Assembly: GCA_001599595.1 (NCBI GenBank)
Contig: BCHH01000007.1
Location: 880,201 to 944,200 of the forward strand
DNA from: Beverwykella pulmonaria
Lineage: Eukaryota; Ascomycota; Dothideomycetes; Pleosporales; Melanommataceae
Direction: 5' to 3'
DNA: 64,000 nucleotides
In this document: one piece after another, positions 35,950-47,502 of the stretch
Position numbering within the stretch: the stretch's first letter is position 1
How the letters are laid out: each line of letters starts with the position of its first letter
The notes under the pieces: generated by a model
Told to the model about the DNA's origin: nothing
The model's input: only the letters and a program-made list of their open reading frames with translations
The model's database searches: none
Translations under genes and position numbers: made by a program

Positions 35950-36689
35950 AAGGTTTTGGCATAGGGCTTGACAGATACTGGAGGGAAGAAATGCGATTGG
36001 ATATGGAAGCAGCGGACGGATAGGCTAAGGGCACACGATATGGGAGGGGGAGGGCCAAGGCACACATTGCTTATGGTGGCGATGAACACACAGACATTCA
36101 ATGACATGAATTATTAGCATTTGCCATCTCGAGGAATAGTTTGAATACCGGCATGCTGAAGGATTTTCGGCAGTCGGTACATCTCGACTTGGGCCCAACG
36201 CACGTGAAAGATGGATTTGAAATGTCTCCTCCGAGATCGGCCGGCGGGTAGATCGAGTTTGAGACCTGTGCACGTCTGCCCGTTGTTTCTCACAACAACT
36301 GGGATAGATCAGGTCGCAAAACTTGTGAGGGAAAATGAATAAGAAACGCCGCGTGCTATTGCAATTGGGCTGGAGCCATGTGGGCATTAGATAAATTATC
36401 TCTTTGAAAGGCACTGGGGATGAGAGGAGAAGAAAGGTTATGCATTATGGACCAAAGTGTTGCGTAGAGGCACGAAAGTGCTTCTATACATGACCATGTA
36501 AAGTTACGGCCGCTTCGTTGCGTTGCACGCAATTCTCGGCCTAAAGTCATTTAGAGGATGTGGTTAATGAGTTGATGGGAGTTAAAGGTAGTGTGCACAG
36601 GCCAACGCCAAGCCCTAGATTGCAGAGCTTCCGCCGCATCTTCAACTTTTCTGTATCGCGAGCCCTCATCCACCACAACGCCGCCAGCC
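35950..36689. other. Intergenic region
   Basis: No supported gene. An open frame extends upstream of 36690 to 36591 but begins with non-conserved sequence. Confidence 0.4.
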
Positions 36690-37413
36690 ATGCCTCTCCA
36701 GTTCCTTCGACGCCTGGTGCGACCGTCACTCCTCCTCAAAAGAACCTTCACCACATCTTCGCCACCCATCCGACCCTCAATTGGCCCCACACCTCTCCGA
36801 AATTCGATCTCTGCCCTCCCTATGCACACTCTCCCCGCATCCCGAGCGCACAAATGTACCCTCATACAAGTAGTTCGCAGCGGAAGGGGGGAGCGAAAGG
36901 CACGGAAACTGCGGTCTCCCGCGCTGAAAAACCGGCCAGAAATGAAGGGTGTATGTCTGAAGGTCGGCACGACGAAGCCTAAGAAACCGAATTCTGGGGA
37001 GAGGAAGATTGCGAGGGTGAGGCTGAGTAGTGGAAAGATTGTTACGGCGTATATTCCGGGCGAAGGTATGGTTGAGGAATTTTCTATATCGTAGAGGCGG
37101 TGGAACACCGATAGCGAGGAGGCCGACGAGGGAGCTCGGGACAGTTTGTGGGCATTTGGAAGAGATTCTATGGCTAACGTGGCATTGTTAGGGCACAACG
37201 TACAACAGCATTCTGTTGTCATGGTACGAGGGGGCAGAGCACAGGATTGTCCGGGTGTGAAATACCATCTCGTAAGAGGCGCGCTGGATCTGGTAAGACC
37301 TACAGCTTTCTCAACAATGCACTGCGACTGACGAGACGTAGGGTGGAGTGGCTAATAGGATCACGTCGAGATCTAAATACGGGACAAAGAAGCCTAAGAC
37401 AGCGGTTGCATGA
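36690..37413 (+). CDS. Mitochondrial small-subunit ribosomal protein uS12m (182 aa)
   Basis: Exons are 36690-37065, 37192-37292 and 37342-37413; introns 126 and 49 nt. The presequence is [20 protein letters not shown], and the protein then carries the uS12 core: [40 protein letters not shown] and, after splicing, [20 protein letters not shown]. It ends with [14 protein letters not shown]. The PNS and QQHSVV loops line the decoding centre in bacterial S12. The first intron has branch TGGCTAACG. All three junctions restore the conserved sequence. Confidence 0.95.
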
Positions 37414-38516
37414 TAATGCTTCTCTTCCAATATGTAAATATCTGTACCATATGCTCAGTACTGGTGGCGTTGATTGGAATGGGTACACTCGAAATATTAT
37501 TTCCATCTCCGCTTTCTGTGCTTTAGGGAGCTTGGTCACATCTCAGCGTTGAACGAAGTTCAATGGCTAATCATTTAGTACTATAGACACCAGCTTTCAT
37601 TCACACGGCGTCAGCGCGCTCTAGCCGGCGTATATGCAGACTTTGCAGCCATCAATTACTTCTCTTTAAGCGACTGCTCTCAAGAGGTGCGAACATCGTA
37701 TTCGTTCTCGTTTCCGTGCAACATGTGAGTCTAAGAATAGCATCAGTACTGCTCTAATTCACATAATGGTCTCTCTTTGCAACAACCCCCTTCTGTCTCA
37801 CCCTCTCTCTTTGTGTTAAATGTTTCCTGGAAACTGTGGAGTCGTACGCCGGCCTTGAGACCTGCAAGCCCAAAACGGTTCTGTACAACGCTCCTACTGG
37901 TAGAAATTCTCAGCGCCGCTCTGGTCCTTCGTTCTCTTCTCTCCTATCCCAGCTACACTCTAAATATCGAACGTCACCGCTTTCAGGCGGATCATGCAGC
38001 TCGGGCCGTCGGAAATATTTGACTCGGAAGTGAGCCAAAACTACGGCACAGATTCTATGCAGCACTTTTGTAGTCCATTATTAACAGCCTGCGTTTCTGG
38101 GTCCCACGCGTAGAAGTCGGAGTCTGAATTGTCAGCTTGCAAATCATCAATTCAGTTGAAAATCGTTGCTCAGGTCCTGGGAATTTTTACATGAGACCAT
38201 CAATCTCATGATGTATCGTATTTCTCGCTTTTCTTGAGGTCGCTGCTCGTACAGCATATCTCGGCTGGTTCTTTGCAGGCTCGTGTCTAATTTACCGTTC
38301 GCCGCCCGGCTTGTCTAGAACGTTGCATGCTGGATCTGGGGTAAAGTGGGTAGCGCAAGGTGTTCCAGCGATCGGATACCGGAAGAAAGTTGATTGGGCC
38401 TCGTATGGAGAGGGTTTTACGAAAGGAAGTTGGGAGAAAATATATAAGAGGATAACTACCCATATTGAATTATGAACTAGTCAGCTACTTAGGACTTCAA
38501 AGTGCATCAAACGAAG
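37414..38516. other. 1.1-kb gene-free region
   Basis: No open frame with recognisable content. AT-rich sequence with a possible TATA-like ATATATAAGAGG at 38440 upstream of the secreted-protein gene. Confidence 0.4.
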
Positions 38517-39263
38517 ATGGGTACATCAATTAAATTTGTAGCTGTCCTAGCAGCTTTGTGCTTTAGGTAAGTTCACTAGCTAGCCACACATATTCTCCAA
38601 AAACAAAGTGGTTAACAAATTCCAGCACCACTGCCGCTGCCCAAGAAATTGAATATCCCAAAGCCTGTCCCTGCTACACAGCAACGACCTGGGTGACAGA
38701 CAATGGCTGCCCGGCGTTCGAGCCAACGCCACCGTGCATTGTTCCTCTTTGCGTGCAGCTCACGTACGCCCTCACCATTCCCCATCTTCTCCAGCATTAT
38801 TAACCCATGGATTCTACGTTACAGCACAACTACTATCCCCGGCCCCAACAAACGCTGCTCAAAGACTCCCACTGCTACATCCTATCTCCCCTGCGAAACA
38901 GCCTGCCGTCGAGGCTGTGCAACATTCACTTCCACTCTCACAGCCTCTGCGTCCTGCCTGCCTACACTCACCCCAAAGCCCACACCTTCCAAGTCCACCC
39001 TTGTCACCACCATTACGCCCCCGCCCCACAGCAGACCGTGCTACACCAAGACCGTCTCCGCTTCGAACAAATGTCCTGAAGATGAGCTAGGTTGTCCGCC
39101 TCCAGACTGCATTTGGTTGAGCACGACTCTTGTGCCGCCGGGGGAGGTGGAGGGATGTAAGACTACGCCGACTGTTACGAAGAGTAGGACTTGCTTGGGG
39201 AGGTGTGATGGGAGTTGTGGGACGCAGTGGGTTACTGAGACGGCAACCGCTTGGGGAGCTTGA
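38517..39263 (+). CDS. Cysteine-rich secreted protein (208 aa), effector-like
   Basis: Exons are 38517-38566, 38626-38763 and 38825-39263; introns 59 and 61 nt. The signal peptide MGTSIKFVAVLAALCFSTTA and the mature N-terminus are separated by intron 1, an arrangement common in fungal secreted proteins. The mature part contains 18 Cys (even number) and many Thr/Pro/Ser. Spaced motifs include KACPCYTATTWVTDNGC, PCETACRRGC, CPEDELGCPPPDC and CLGRCDGSCGTQWVTETATA. The Thr-rich linker (about 100-130) suggests O-glycosylation. There is no domain I can name; it may be a wall-associated or effector protein. Confidence 0.8.
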
Positions 39264-39390
39264 GGGTTGAGTTCAAAAAGGTGGGGAAAGATAGGTTTAC
39301 AGGAATCCACACTCTTGTTACATGCTTAAAATTTATAAACTCGTTCTCCATGTCTATTTCACATGTTCACAACGTGGTTTTAACGTGATC

Positions 39391-42300
39391 TCAACGACTT
39401 TGCAATCCTAACGCCCTCCTCCTTTCTTCTAGCTCTAATTCAAGCTTCATATTCTCTAGCTCAAGCCTCTTAACGCCTGCTTCCCTCTCACGAAGCTCAA
39501 GAGCAGTACGTTTAGCTTGGGCATCAAGGTCCTGGTATAGGGCCTGGCGGTGGAGACTTGGCTCTCGTGATGGTGTTCTAAATGGCACCGTAACAGGTTG
39601 TGAAGACGATGAGGATGAGCTGCCGTCCTGTGTTCTAGATAGGGCCCTTGACAGTGAATGTGGCCTTGAAGCTGGTGATTGTCTTCGCTTTGTTCCACGA
39701 CCTCTTACATATCCAGAAGACGAGGCCTGGAACAATATAGCATCTTCATCGTCCTCACTAGAGTCGTTCCCTTGATCTGAAGGCTGCACTTGGTCTCGCT
39801 TACGTTCTAAACATGTTAGGAACGGCTTAGGAACACTATCTTTTAATACTTACTCTCCCTTGCAAGCGCAGTTGAATGCCAGCTGTGACATAATTGATAC
39901 TGGTCAATATCACGTATATCTAGCTTCAAGGCCCTACACACGTTAAGAATCTCTTCACAACATAATTAGGGCTAACGTACATGTGGATTGCAGGTAAGAG
40001 GTGCAAGAGCTTTCCGTAAGAGTAAGACTTCTTTGCGCATTGCTCAACGTTGTTAGAAGTCTCCTCTAACCTGTTCCAATCACGTTCTAGCATAAGCGAA
40101 CAGTTCTTATTTAAACCTGCTGCGATCACTTGACTACGTTTGTGCGTAGCCCACCTTTGAATAGGGGCTGCCTCATACTCTGTGAACAAGTTAGCAATAG
40201 GTTTGGAACAGATTGGGAAAACTCTACCTATAAGTAGACCACACAAAGTATTATACTCCTCCCAAGTTTCACAGGTAAGGAGCGCTTCCATTCGCTGGCG
40301 TGCAGAGCTATTTGCAACAGTGCTCCCTGTGGTAGTGCTTCCTGTGGCAGTGCTTATACTGCGTAAAAAGTGAGCTTTACAGAATTTAACCGTATTTTGC
40401 AGCTGCCATTGCCATGGGCGATGAAGCGGATCAATACTTGAGAGATAGTGCCCAAATCCTTAACAACTTGTGAGCAACCTGTTTGCAGCCTGTTCTAATA
40501 TAGTTGCTTACCACTAATCTGTTTCCCATCCACGTTAACTGTAATGCCAACAAAGCCAGTATGGTGTAGGTGCTTCCACTTTAACTCCCTTTGAGCGCAA
40601 TTAGAAATGTGCCTAAACAACATCTCAAAGCTTTTCTGGTAGAGGCGTCGCCGCTCAGTATTTATGTAGATTCGAGCAAGAGTTAAAACTAGAGCTGTTA
40701 GTATTATGTCCAGAACAGGTTAAGAAGAGCTTCTTATACGTTTCCCATGCCCCTCATGAAAGATTGCGAAGATAAGCTCGTGGAATCCAAATCCTACACG
40801 CTTAAAGGATAGGTCTACTTGGAAGGACTCTACTCCAGCAAAGACTAACGCCTGCTCCTTTCGCATTGTAAGGACGGTAGTGCCAAGGGCGTCAGTATAG
40901 ATTTCACGGATATACGCCTAAATTATATAAGAACACGTTCACAATGCGTTAGGATAGAGTTGTACTTCATCTTCGTCCTGGTGCCTCATCCGCATCTCAA
41001 AATCTACCCCAGTTATGTCCTGCCCAGCAGGGAACATAATAAGCTTCTCACGGTAGATTGTCTGCTGAAGGCGATCAAGATTACTTAGAGATTCGTGTAC
41101 TTGAATATATGATGATTTGTCGTGTTTCCGGCAAAACTCTTCTAGGAAAGGGCCTTTGAGGAATGAGGCTAGTTGGGAACAGGTTATTAGTAACACGATA
41201 ACAACAAAATAACAACACAACATACCAACAGTTAGGCTTGGATTGTTTGCCCTCTGAATAAGAGCTACAATCTCTTCAGTTAACACCTCAAGTGTCTTTG
41301 TAGGAGGCGGGGGAGGGTGGCAATGAACTCCATGTGAGGTAAAAAGGTAATACGGGCTCTGCTGCAGGTTTAGAGGTATAATAATATTAAAGGCAACCGC
41401 ACAGAGTGTCCGGAGGAGCTTTCCTTTGCCTTGAGGATGATCAACGTCTTAAGAACAGGTTGGTAAGCAATTGTCAACATAATATGAACAGTGTGATGGG
41501 ATCTATCCCATCACAAACAGATCAACGTACCACAATTTTTCAATTGTGTCCTTGTTGACAACACGACCCCGCAAGTATCTGTCTGTTCTTGCTCTTGTGG
41601 AAGTCCATTAGCAAACAGGTTCTGAAGGTGTTCGATATGGTATTTGTCTCCAACGACACGGAAAAAATGCTTCTCTGTGCGAGCTATCTGCGAGTTCCAG
41701 CTTGCACACCCGATATACCAGAGTCGGACCCCTGAAACTGTCTACAACACGTTACTAACGTGTTCTGATCGCGTTTTCATGGCACTAGATCTTACCTCGT
41801 TCTGCATTTGGCGAAGAACTGGTGCACATGAGGCTATTGCATTTGGACATGCAATACCATCCCGAAATCGTCCAGTAACAGCAGTATATAGACTATATTG
41901 CAATCAGAACACGCTAGGAGCCTCTTCAAGACACGTACCTCGTGGAATTTTTCTTACGCTCATCACGCTCTGTCTTGTAGACGTTGAGACGGGAGTTGCG
42001 CATCTGCTCCCAGGTCTCTGGTGTAACATGGCTGTGCGAAAACGTTGCCAACGAGTTGTCAAGGTATTCACATCTTTTTATGCCCGTACACTCGTATCGG
42101 TATCTCATTGCCGGACCGCCTAAAAATTCTGAGGTTGTGCGCTTTGGGGGGCCCTTCTGTTTTCTACAGTATTGAAACTAAGATATTGTTAACCTGTTCT
42201 CAACAGCCTCGCAACGTAATTTTACCTGGAGTGCATCCTCTAACACCATTTCAGGCGTAGCTCTCTTTGGGTCTACATGAACACAGAATGTATACCCATG

Positions 42301-42729
42301 AGGTGACGTTTGAGGATAATCAGGAAGCAGAGCTATCTGCGTAACAGCAGCAGTGGTAAGGGGACTAGTAGCCCCTGAGGTAAGTACTGTAAGGAGTGCG
42401 TTATCGTCCTTGATGCGTATGTTAGAACCTAAACACGTTAAGAACATGTTCCCATGCTACGCACCTCCTCTGCCTCGTCCTCTCCTTCGCTGCCTTGATT
42501 CTCCTCCCCTTGCGTAGCTCTACTCTCAAGTTCAATGGTTGCATCCTCTGAGTCGCTATCGTATACATCTTCCGAAGCAGGGCGGCTCTGGGGAGAGCGG
42601 GTATGATATGCACCTACCATAATTAGAACACCATCAGAACACGTTCACAGTCTGCTTACTCATATCTGCCCAGGTCAAAGAATAGCGAGGGAAGAAGGAT
42701 TGTTGTGGGTCGAGGGGGAAGCGCACCAT
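39391..42729 (-). CDS. Intact multi-exon MULE-like DDE transposase relative (902 aa)
   Basis: Thirteen exons: 42729-42660, 42613-42465, 42408-42226, 42177-41939, 41892-41796, 41741-41531, 41447-41226, 41168-40966, 40917-40740, 40694-40512, 40458-39981, 39933-39854, 39806-39391. All 12 introns (45-83 nt) are GT-AG and the sum is exactly 903 codons. Layout: acidic N-terminus, Cys-containing segment (YRYECTGIKRCEYL, about 155), then a probable RNase H-like core with VDLSFKR (Asp493), ITVNVDGKQISGFG (Asp573), a CxxH motif FCKAHF (Cys605, His608) and a candidate Glu717 in SNNVEQ. This Asp-Asp-CxxH-Glu order is that of Mutator-like transposases and of large repeated proteins in other fungi. The C-terminus is a Ser-rich linker and a coiled coil. 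I found no terminal inverted repeats. It may be a recent copy or a host-retained gene. Confidence 0.8.
41492..41515. repeat. Perfect 11-bp inverted repeat inside intron 6
   Basis: TGTGATGGGAT (41492-41502), CT, ATCCCATCACA (41505-41515). The intron (41530-41448) is the longest of the gene at 83 nt, and the hairpin accounts for the excess. Folding would bring the splice sites closer. Confidence 0.9.
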
Positions 42730-42899
42730 TTAAAAGATTACCCGACCACAAGGCAAAAGTGTGGTTGGGACACCACCGGCCACGCTAAGTGTCTTGACCA
42801 GGGTACCCCAGACCAAAATTTCTCGTCCCGCCGAACATTGGCTTGCAGAGTATTTGCAACCACCGCAACAACAACGCACAAAGGCTATGATTTTGAGCC
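42730..42899. promoter_or_regulatory. 170-bp bidirectional promoter region
   Basis: It lies between the start codons of the transposase-like gene (minus) and URB1 (plus). It contains a short inverted pair ACCACA...TGTGGT around 42751-42771. Both genes must be driven from here or from within each other. Confidence 0.5.
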
Positions 42900-45800
42900 A
42901 TGGGCAAGCGCACAGCCTCCGAGGCCACCGGAAGTACCGCGACCGAAACGACATACGTGAAGCGACAACGAGTTGAAAGAGTGGAAGGCTCCCGCGACCG
43001 TATTTCCCCGCCTGCAGCCGCGCCCATCGAAGAAGTCTCCTCCGCGCGACAGCTGCAAAAGGCTCTCATATTTGATCGAGGCACTGCCGAGATCTTCCGA
43101 AGCGGTATGTACAAGCTCCATGCCATTGAATATTGTTTACATCGAGACTAACGTAGACCCAAGGCCTGTTTCTCCTCAAGAAATTTCTCGATTCCATCCT
43201 CTATTCCACCGACGACCATGACTTGCCCCGCAAACGAGCGATCCTCCGCGAGTACCTGGACTCGCAGAGACCAAATAAGCCAAATGGACAAGAGGATCAG
43301 GAGTCGCCTTTCCTGCCGCATTTGATCCAGGCCTGGGACTTTGCCGTCGGGTCCAACTACGAAACCCTGCTTGCACAGGTCACGGCCGCTCTTGCACTCT
43401 TGGCCAAGGCTTTTTCAAGCCATCCTGAGTTTCTCGAATATGGAGCGCTTTTGTGCAAAACAGTTCTGCATCCAACCGTCGCCCGTCGACTGGGCCGCAG
43501 CTTGTCCGCCGCACCCTCGCACGACAACATCATTTCGCCCGTCCTACGACTGCTCACGGAACTTACACGGCTCAACGAAGGCGCGCATGCCCGAGCCATA
43601 TACGCAAAGAGAGACTTCACCCTGGAGCCGAAAACGTTGGGTAGAAATATCGGACTATGGACTGACCCGAAGGGAAAAGCGACAGTCGACCTCCACCGAA
43701 AGCCAAGTGTACGCGTCAACGCGGTCCGCTATTTCCTCACCCACCTCAGATACCTGGATGAGATAGCCAAGATAGAGCTGTTGTCCAACAGAAACATCGT
43801 CCGCGCCGTCTTCGACCACCTGCATGCAGATCCGCCGTTTCTGATTCTCGAAATTCTGAACGTTTTGAAGAGCCACGTCTTCCAGGACAAGACGATCCCA
43901 CGCCAGGCCAAGAGTCGTATCTTGACCGGAAGGACGCTTTCCCACATCGCAAGTCTTTATAGATACACACCTGCAGAAGGCTCGCTCTCCGAAGGCCAGA
44001 AAGCTCCAGATGAGGCGGCACACGAGTTCCTCTGCATGGTCTGCACCTCCCCAGCTTATGGCGTCATGTTGCCCACCAATGGCTTCTATCCAATGGCGAA
44101 CGACGACGACGGAGATGTGGGCATGGACGACGCTGCGGAGTTTGCTCTCGATTTCGGCATTGACCCGAGCGAAACTCTCGAAGGAAAAGGGCACGTCAGA
44201 AATGTCATACTTGGGGAATTCACTCAATCGCTCAAGCCTTACGCCAATATGTTACAGCAGGAGCTGGTAGTCGCCATCTTCAAAGCCTGTCCCGAGCTTG
44301 TTTCCGACTATTTCTTTCACAAGGAAGCATTCAATTACGAGCCTAAGCTTACATCCACATGGGTTGGATTTTCTTCGTTTCTGTATGAGACGATCGAGCT
44401 TCCTGTACCTCAATACTTTGGCGCAAAGAAGGGGTATCGCGATTATCCACCGGCGGTATCTGCTCTTATTCAAAGCATTTTGCCTCAGCCCTTGACCCAG
44501 CAAGTGCTGACCAAATGCTTGAATCATAGTTCAGATTTGGTCAACATCTTTGCAGTTCGCGCCCTCATCGTTGCATTCCACAAGCTTCGAGCAGTCTTAG
44601 CGGAGTTCAATACCGCGTCTCAGTCCAGAACCTCAAAGTCATGGGAACAGGCATCTACACGTCTGGTCACGGAGTTCTGTCAGCGGTGTCCGCTGGTCAA
44701 GACGGTCATTCTCGCTTTTCGTCGTCCTGCGTTCCAAAAAGACATGATGCGAGAATCGATTACGAGGCTGATGAGGCTCTACTATGAGGTTGCACCCCAA
44801 GTTGCACTGCGGGAAAAGTTCGACATCTCGGTACCTCTCTGCAATGCTCTTGCACAGGCCGAAAAGCTCACAGGCACACCTGAGGATAGAGCATTTCGTG
44901 TCATGGAACTTGAGCACTGGATACAAATTGCAAGGAACTCTCCAACAATGCGTTGGTGGCAGAAAACCAGTAAGTGTGTTGCATGTACGGTGAACTTTGT
45001 TGCAACTGACTGTTATAGAAACACTCCCACATTCTCCCTTTGTTATGCTTCTCAAGCTCATAGCACTGTCCCCGGAAGGGGAGCTGTACAGTAGTATTAA
45101 AATGCTTCTTGTCGCTATATTACGAGATCACGATATGCTTCAGATGAGCACCTGCCCAGATGCTCTCGATGCTCTCATTGCCAGTCTTGGCGCACCATGC
45201 GGTGCATCTTCGCCCTCTTTTCAAGTGTTGGACTTTTTAGACGATTGCTGCGCACGCTTTATGAAAGGACCCATCAAGTATTTCGATGACAAGGACAGTA
45301 TATCTGCGAAAGTTCCACACGCGAAAGCTGCCTTTGGTCCACTGAGCCCTCTATTATTGACCTTAGTCGAACAATGGCCGTTCAAGGGAGGAAAAGAGGA
45401 GAAAGGCAACCCAGCAGAGCCTCTCGCTCAATGGCTGTCAAAGCTGCTTTATTTGCTGAAGCTCATTGGAGAGGATGAATCGTTGCTTGTCCTTGTTCGG
45501 GACTCTCTGGTCACTTCGGCTGCTCCAGTATACCAGGAGGTCCTCAAAGATGCGTTCCTCTGGAAGATGGGGAAGGAGAAAGCTAAAGCAGCCCTAAAAT
45601 TAGCGACCGGTGCTGACTTCAGTGGGTCTGAGAGGTCTTCTACCTCTCCCATACCAATAAACCAGCCAAAAGAACAAACCAATGTCGCGATTGCGGTTGA
45701 CTTCGAGATACCACCTACAGAAGATGAGAAGCATGCCGGCCTCAATCGATGGAGAAAGAAGGACATTGAGGAAAGCCTTGAAAATGGAGATATTGGAGAG

Positions 45801-46584
45801 TTGCTACTATGTCTTTGCTCTCGACATGCAGAGATTCGACTCCAGGCTGTCATCAACATCCGCCAGCTCATGGGGAAGATTGACGTATGTTTCATTTCCG
45901 CTGCTTGTATTCATGAGACTAATTATTTCACAGGCGAGTGAAGATTCCGAGTTCCTCCAGCTCAAGCTTCTCCTCGGCGAAGCACTGGAAACAGCGCAGT
46001 TCATAGTGCAGTTTGAGCCCATGCCATATGTTGGCGGTGTATTCGCAGCTCGTGCCGCACTTGTTTTGGCTGATCCTATGCATTTCATGTATGCGAAAAT
46101 TAATCAATTCCTCTTGAAGCGGCCGGACTGGACTGTTGAAAATCTTCCTCGATACCTCGGAAAGACGATCATCAACAGTGAGCCTGAACAGGACGGCGCT
46201 TACCACAAGGAAGTAGACTGGTTTCTCGACTACCTTATCGACTGCCTACGGACAACGGAGGATATGGAGATATTCAGGACTAACAACGTGATTGAGCGAC
46301 TACTTTCATACTACGTCTCGGCATCGTGTGCAATCTCGGCGAAGGAGAAGATTGTCAGGCTGCTTTTGAGGGCGGTTACTGTTGGAGGAAGCACGACACT
46401 CATCACAAGGTGTGGGCTGATGAGTTGGATACAGATGAGGTTGGAAAACAATGATCATCGTCATCGCATGTTGAGGGAACTGGCCTCGCGGATCTATGAG
46501 ACGTGCGATCAGGAGAAGGTAGATCAGTGGAGTTGCGGGACGACTGCGGGAATGATTGCATCGCTGGCCAAGGTTGGCGCATGA
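42900..46584 (+). CDS. URB1: URB1/NPA1 ribosome biogenesis protein (1175 aa)
   Basis: Four exons: 42900-43104, 43164-44969, 45019-45884 and 45934-46584; introns 59, 49 and 49 nt. The N-terminus MGKRTASEATG is followed by a basic KRQRVERVEG stretch and the Urb1 start segment SSARQLQKALIF. A long array of helical repeats follows, with family-typical stretches (GLFLLKKFLDSILYS across the first splice; NRNIVRAVFDHLHADPPFLI; LDPTE-like internal blocks are absent). Urb1 is a nucleolar factor that organises early pre-60S particles. Yeast Urb1 is longer; this length is in the range I expect for filamentous fungi. The assignment rests on the N-terminal half. Confidence 0.85.
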
Positions 46585-47502
46585 ATTGCGGCTAAACTTG
46601 TGCACGTTACATAGATATTTCAGAGAAGCAATTGACGCCATATTTGGCTACCCTTCTGCATATATATGGCTCATGAATTTGCAGCGACTCATTGCCAAGT
46701 GGACAGTAAGACTAAGGTAGAATTTGAGGAAGAGATGAAAAGGATTAATCAAATCCAGGCAACGGTAGAATATCACCAGACCGATAAATGAGAGAAAGGG
46801 AAAGAACCGCAGAGAGAGCGCTGGTGCATCTCGAAAATGAGCAATACCCGTATATGATGATGCCTGAATCACGTGACCGCGGCGATCGGCAAAACGTCCG
46901 ACCCGCGAGACCTCTTCGCGGGCCCCAGCTTCACGACCGCGGCGACAAAACAACGACGACCTCCACAAACAACACGCTTTATTCCATCAATCATAGTGCT
47001 ACACCCAAACACAGCCTTCAATATTCCAATATTCACGACTACCACCTTCCCAACCTCACGCCCGTCGCCGCATGAGCTTCGCCCACAGCTCCTCGACCTC
47101 TCCCCATCGCCGCCCGCAGGGGTGCTCAGCGCCCGCCAGCCCTTGACTGAGCCACGTCTTTCCTCGAATTCGACCCGCACGATTACCTACAAGTTTTGTT
47201 GTGCGCTCTTTAGTCAAACACGACCTGTGAACGTATACCTGATCTCTGCGCGACCCCCTCTCGCACACTGCGCGCACCTTTCTTATAATTACCGTCTCAG
47301 CCGTGGGAAGAGCGTTCTTCGATCAATCGCAAAGTGGGCTCGTTCCGATCGGCTTGCCTTCAAGGCAGCCTCCCTCGACGTTCGTCAGCTACGCTGCGAC
47401 TTCACACACCCATTCTAGTTCCTGCCATCAACCTCCCTTTCTGAAACCCCTCCGCCGCCCCCGCTTTCGACACCCTCACTTTACGTTCTTACAACCGCGA
47501 GA
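46585..47502. other. Intergenic region
   Basis: No supported gene; 47000-47500 is C-rich and probably promoter plus 5' UTR of the following gene. Confidence 0.4.

Noticed and set aside
42409..42464. Shorter intron 2 ending at TTTAG in the transposase-like gene
   Set aside because: That acceptor shifts the frame into stops; the downstream ATCAAG acceptor keeps all following exons in frame.
39264..42899. Terminal inverted repeats for the transposase-like gene
   Set aside because: I looked in the 127-bp and 170-bp flanks; only short, unmatched inverted pairs (for example ACCACA/TGTGGT at 42751-42771) were found, so no element ends are called.
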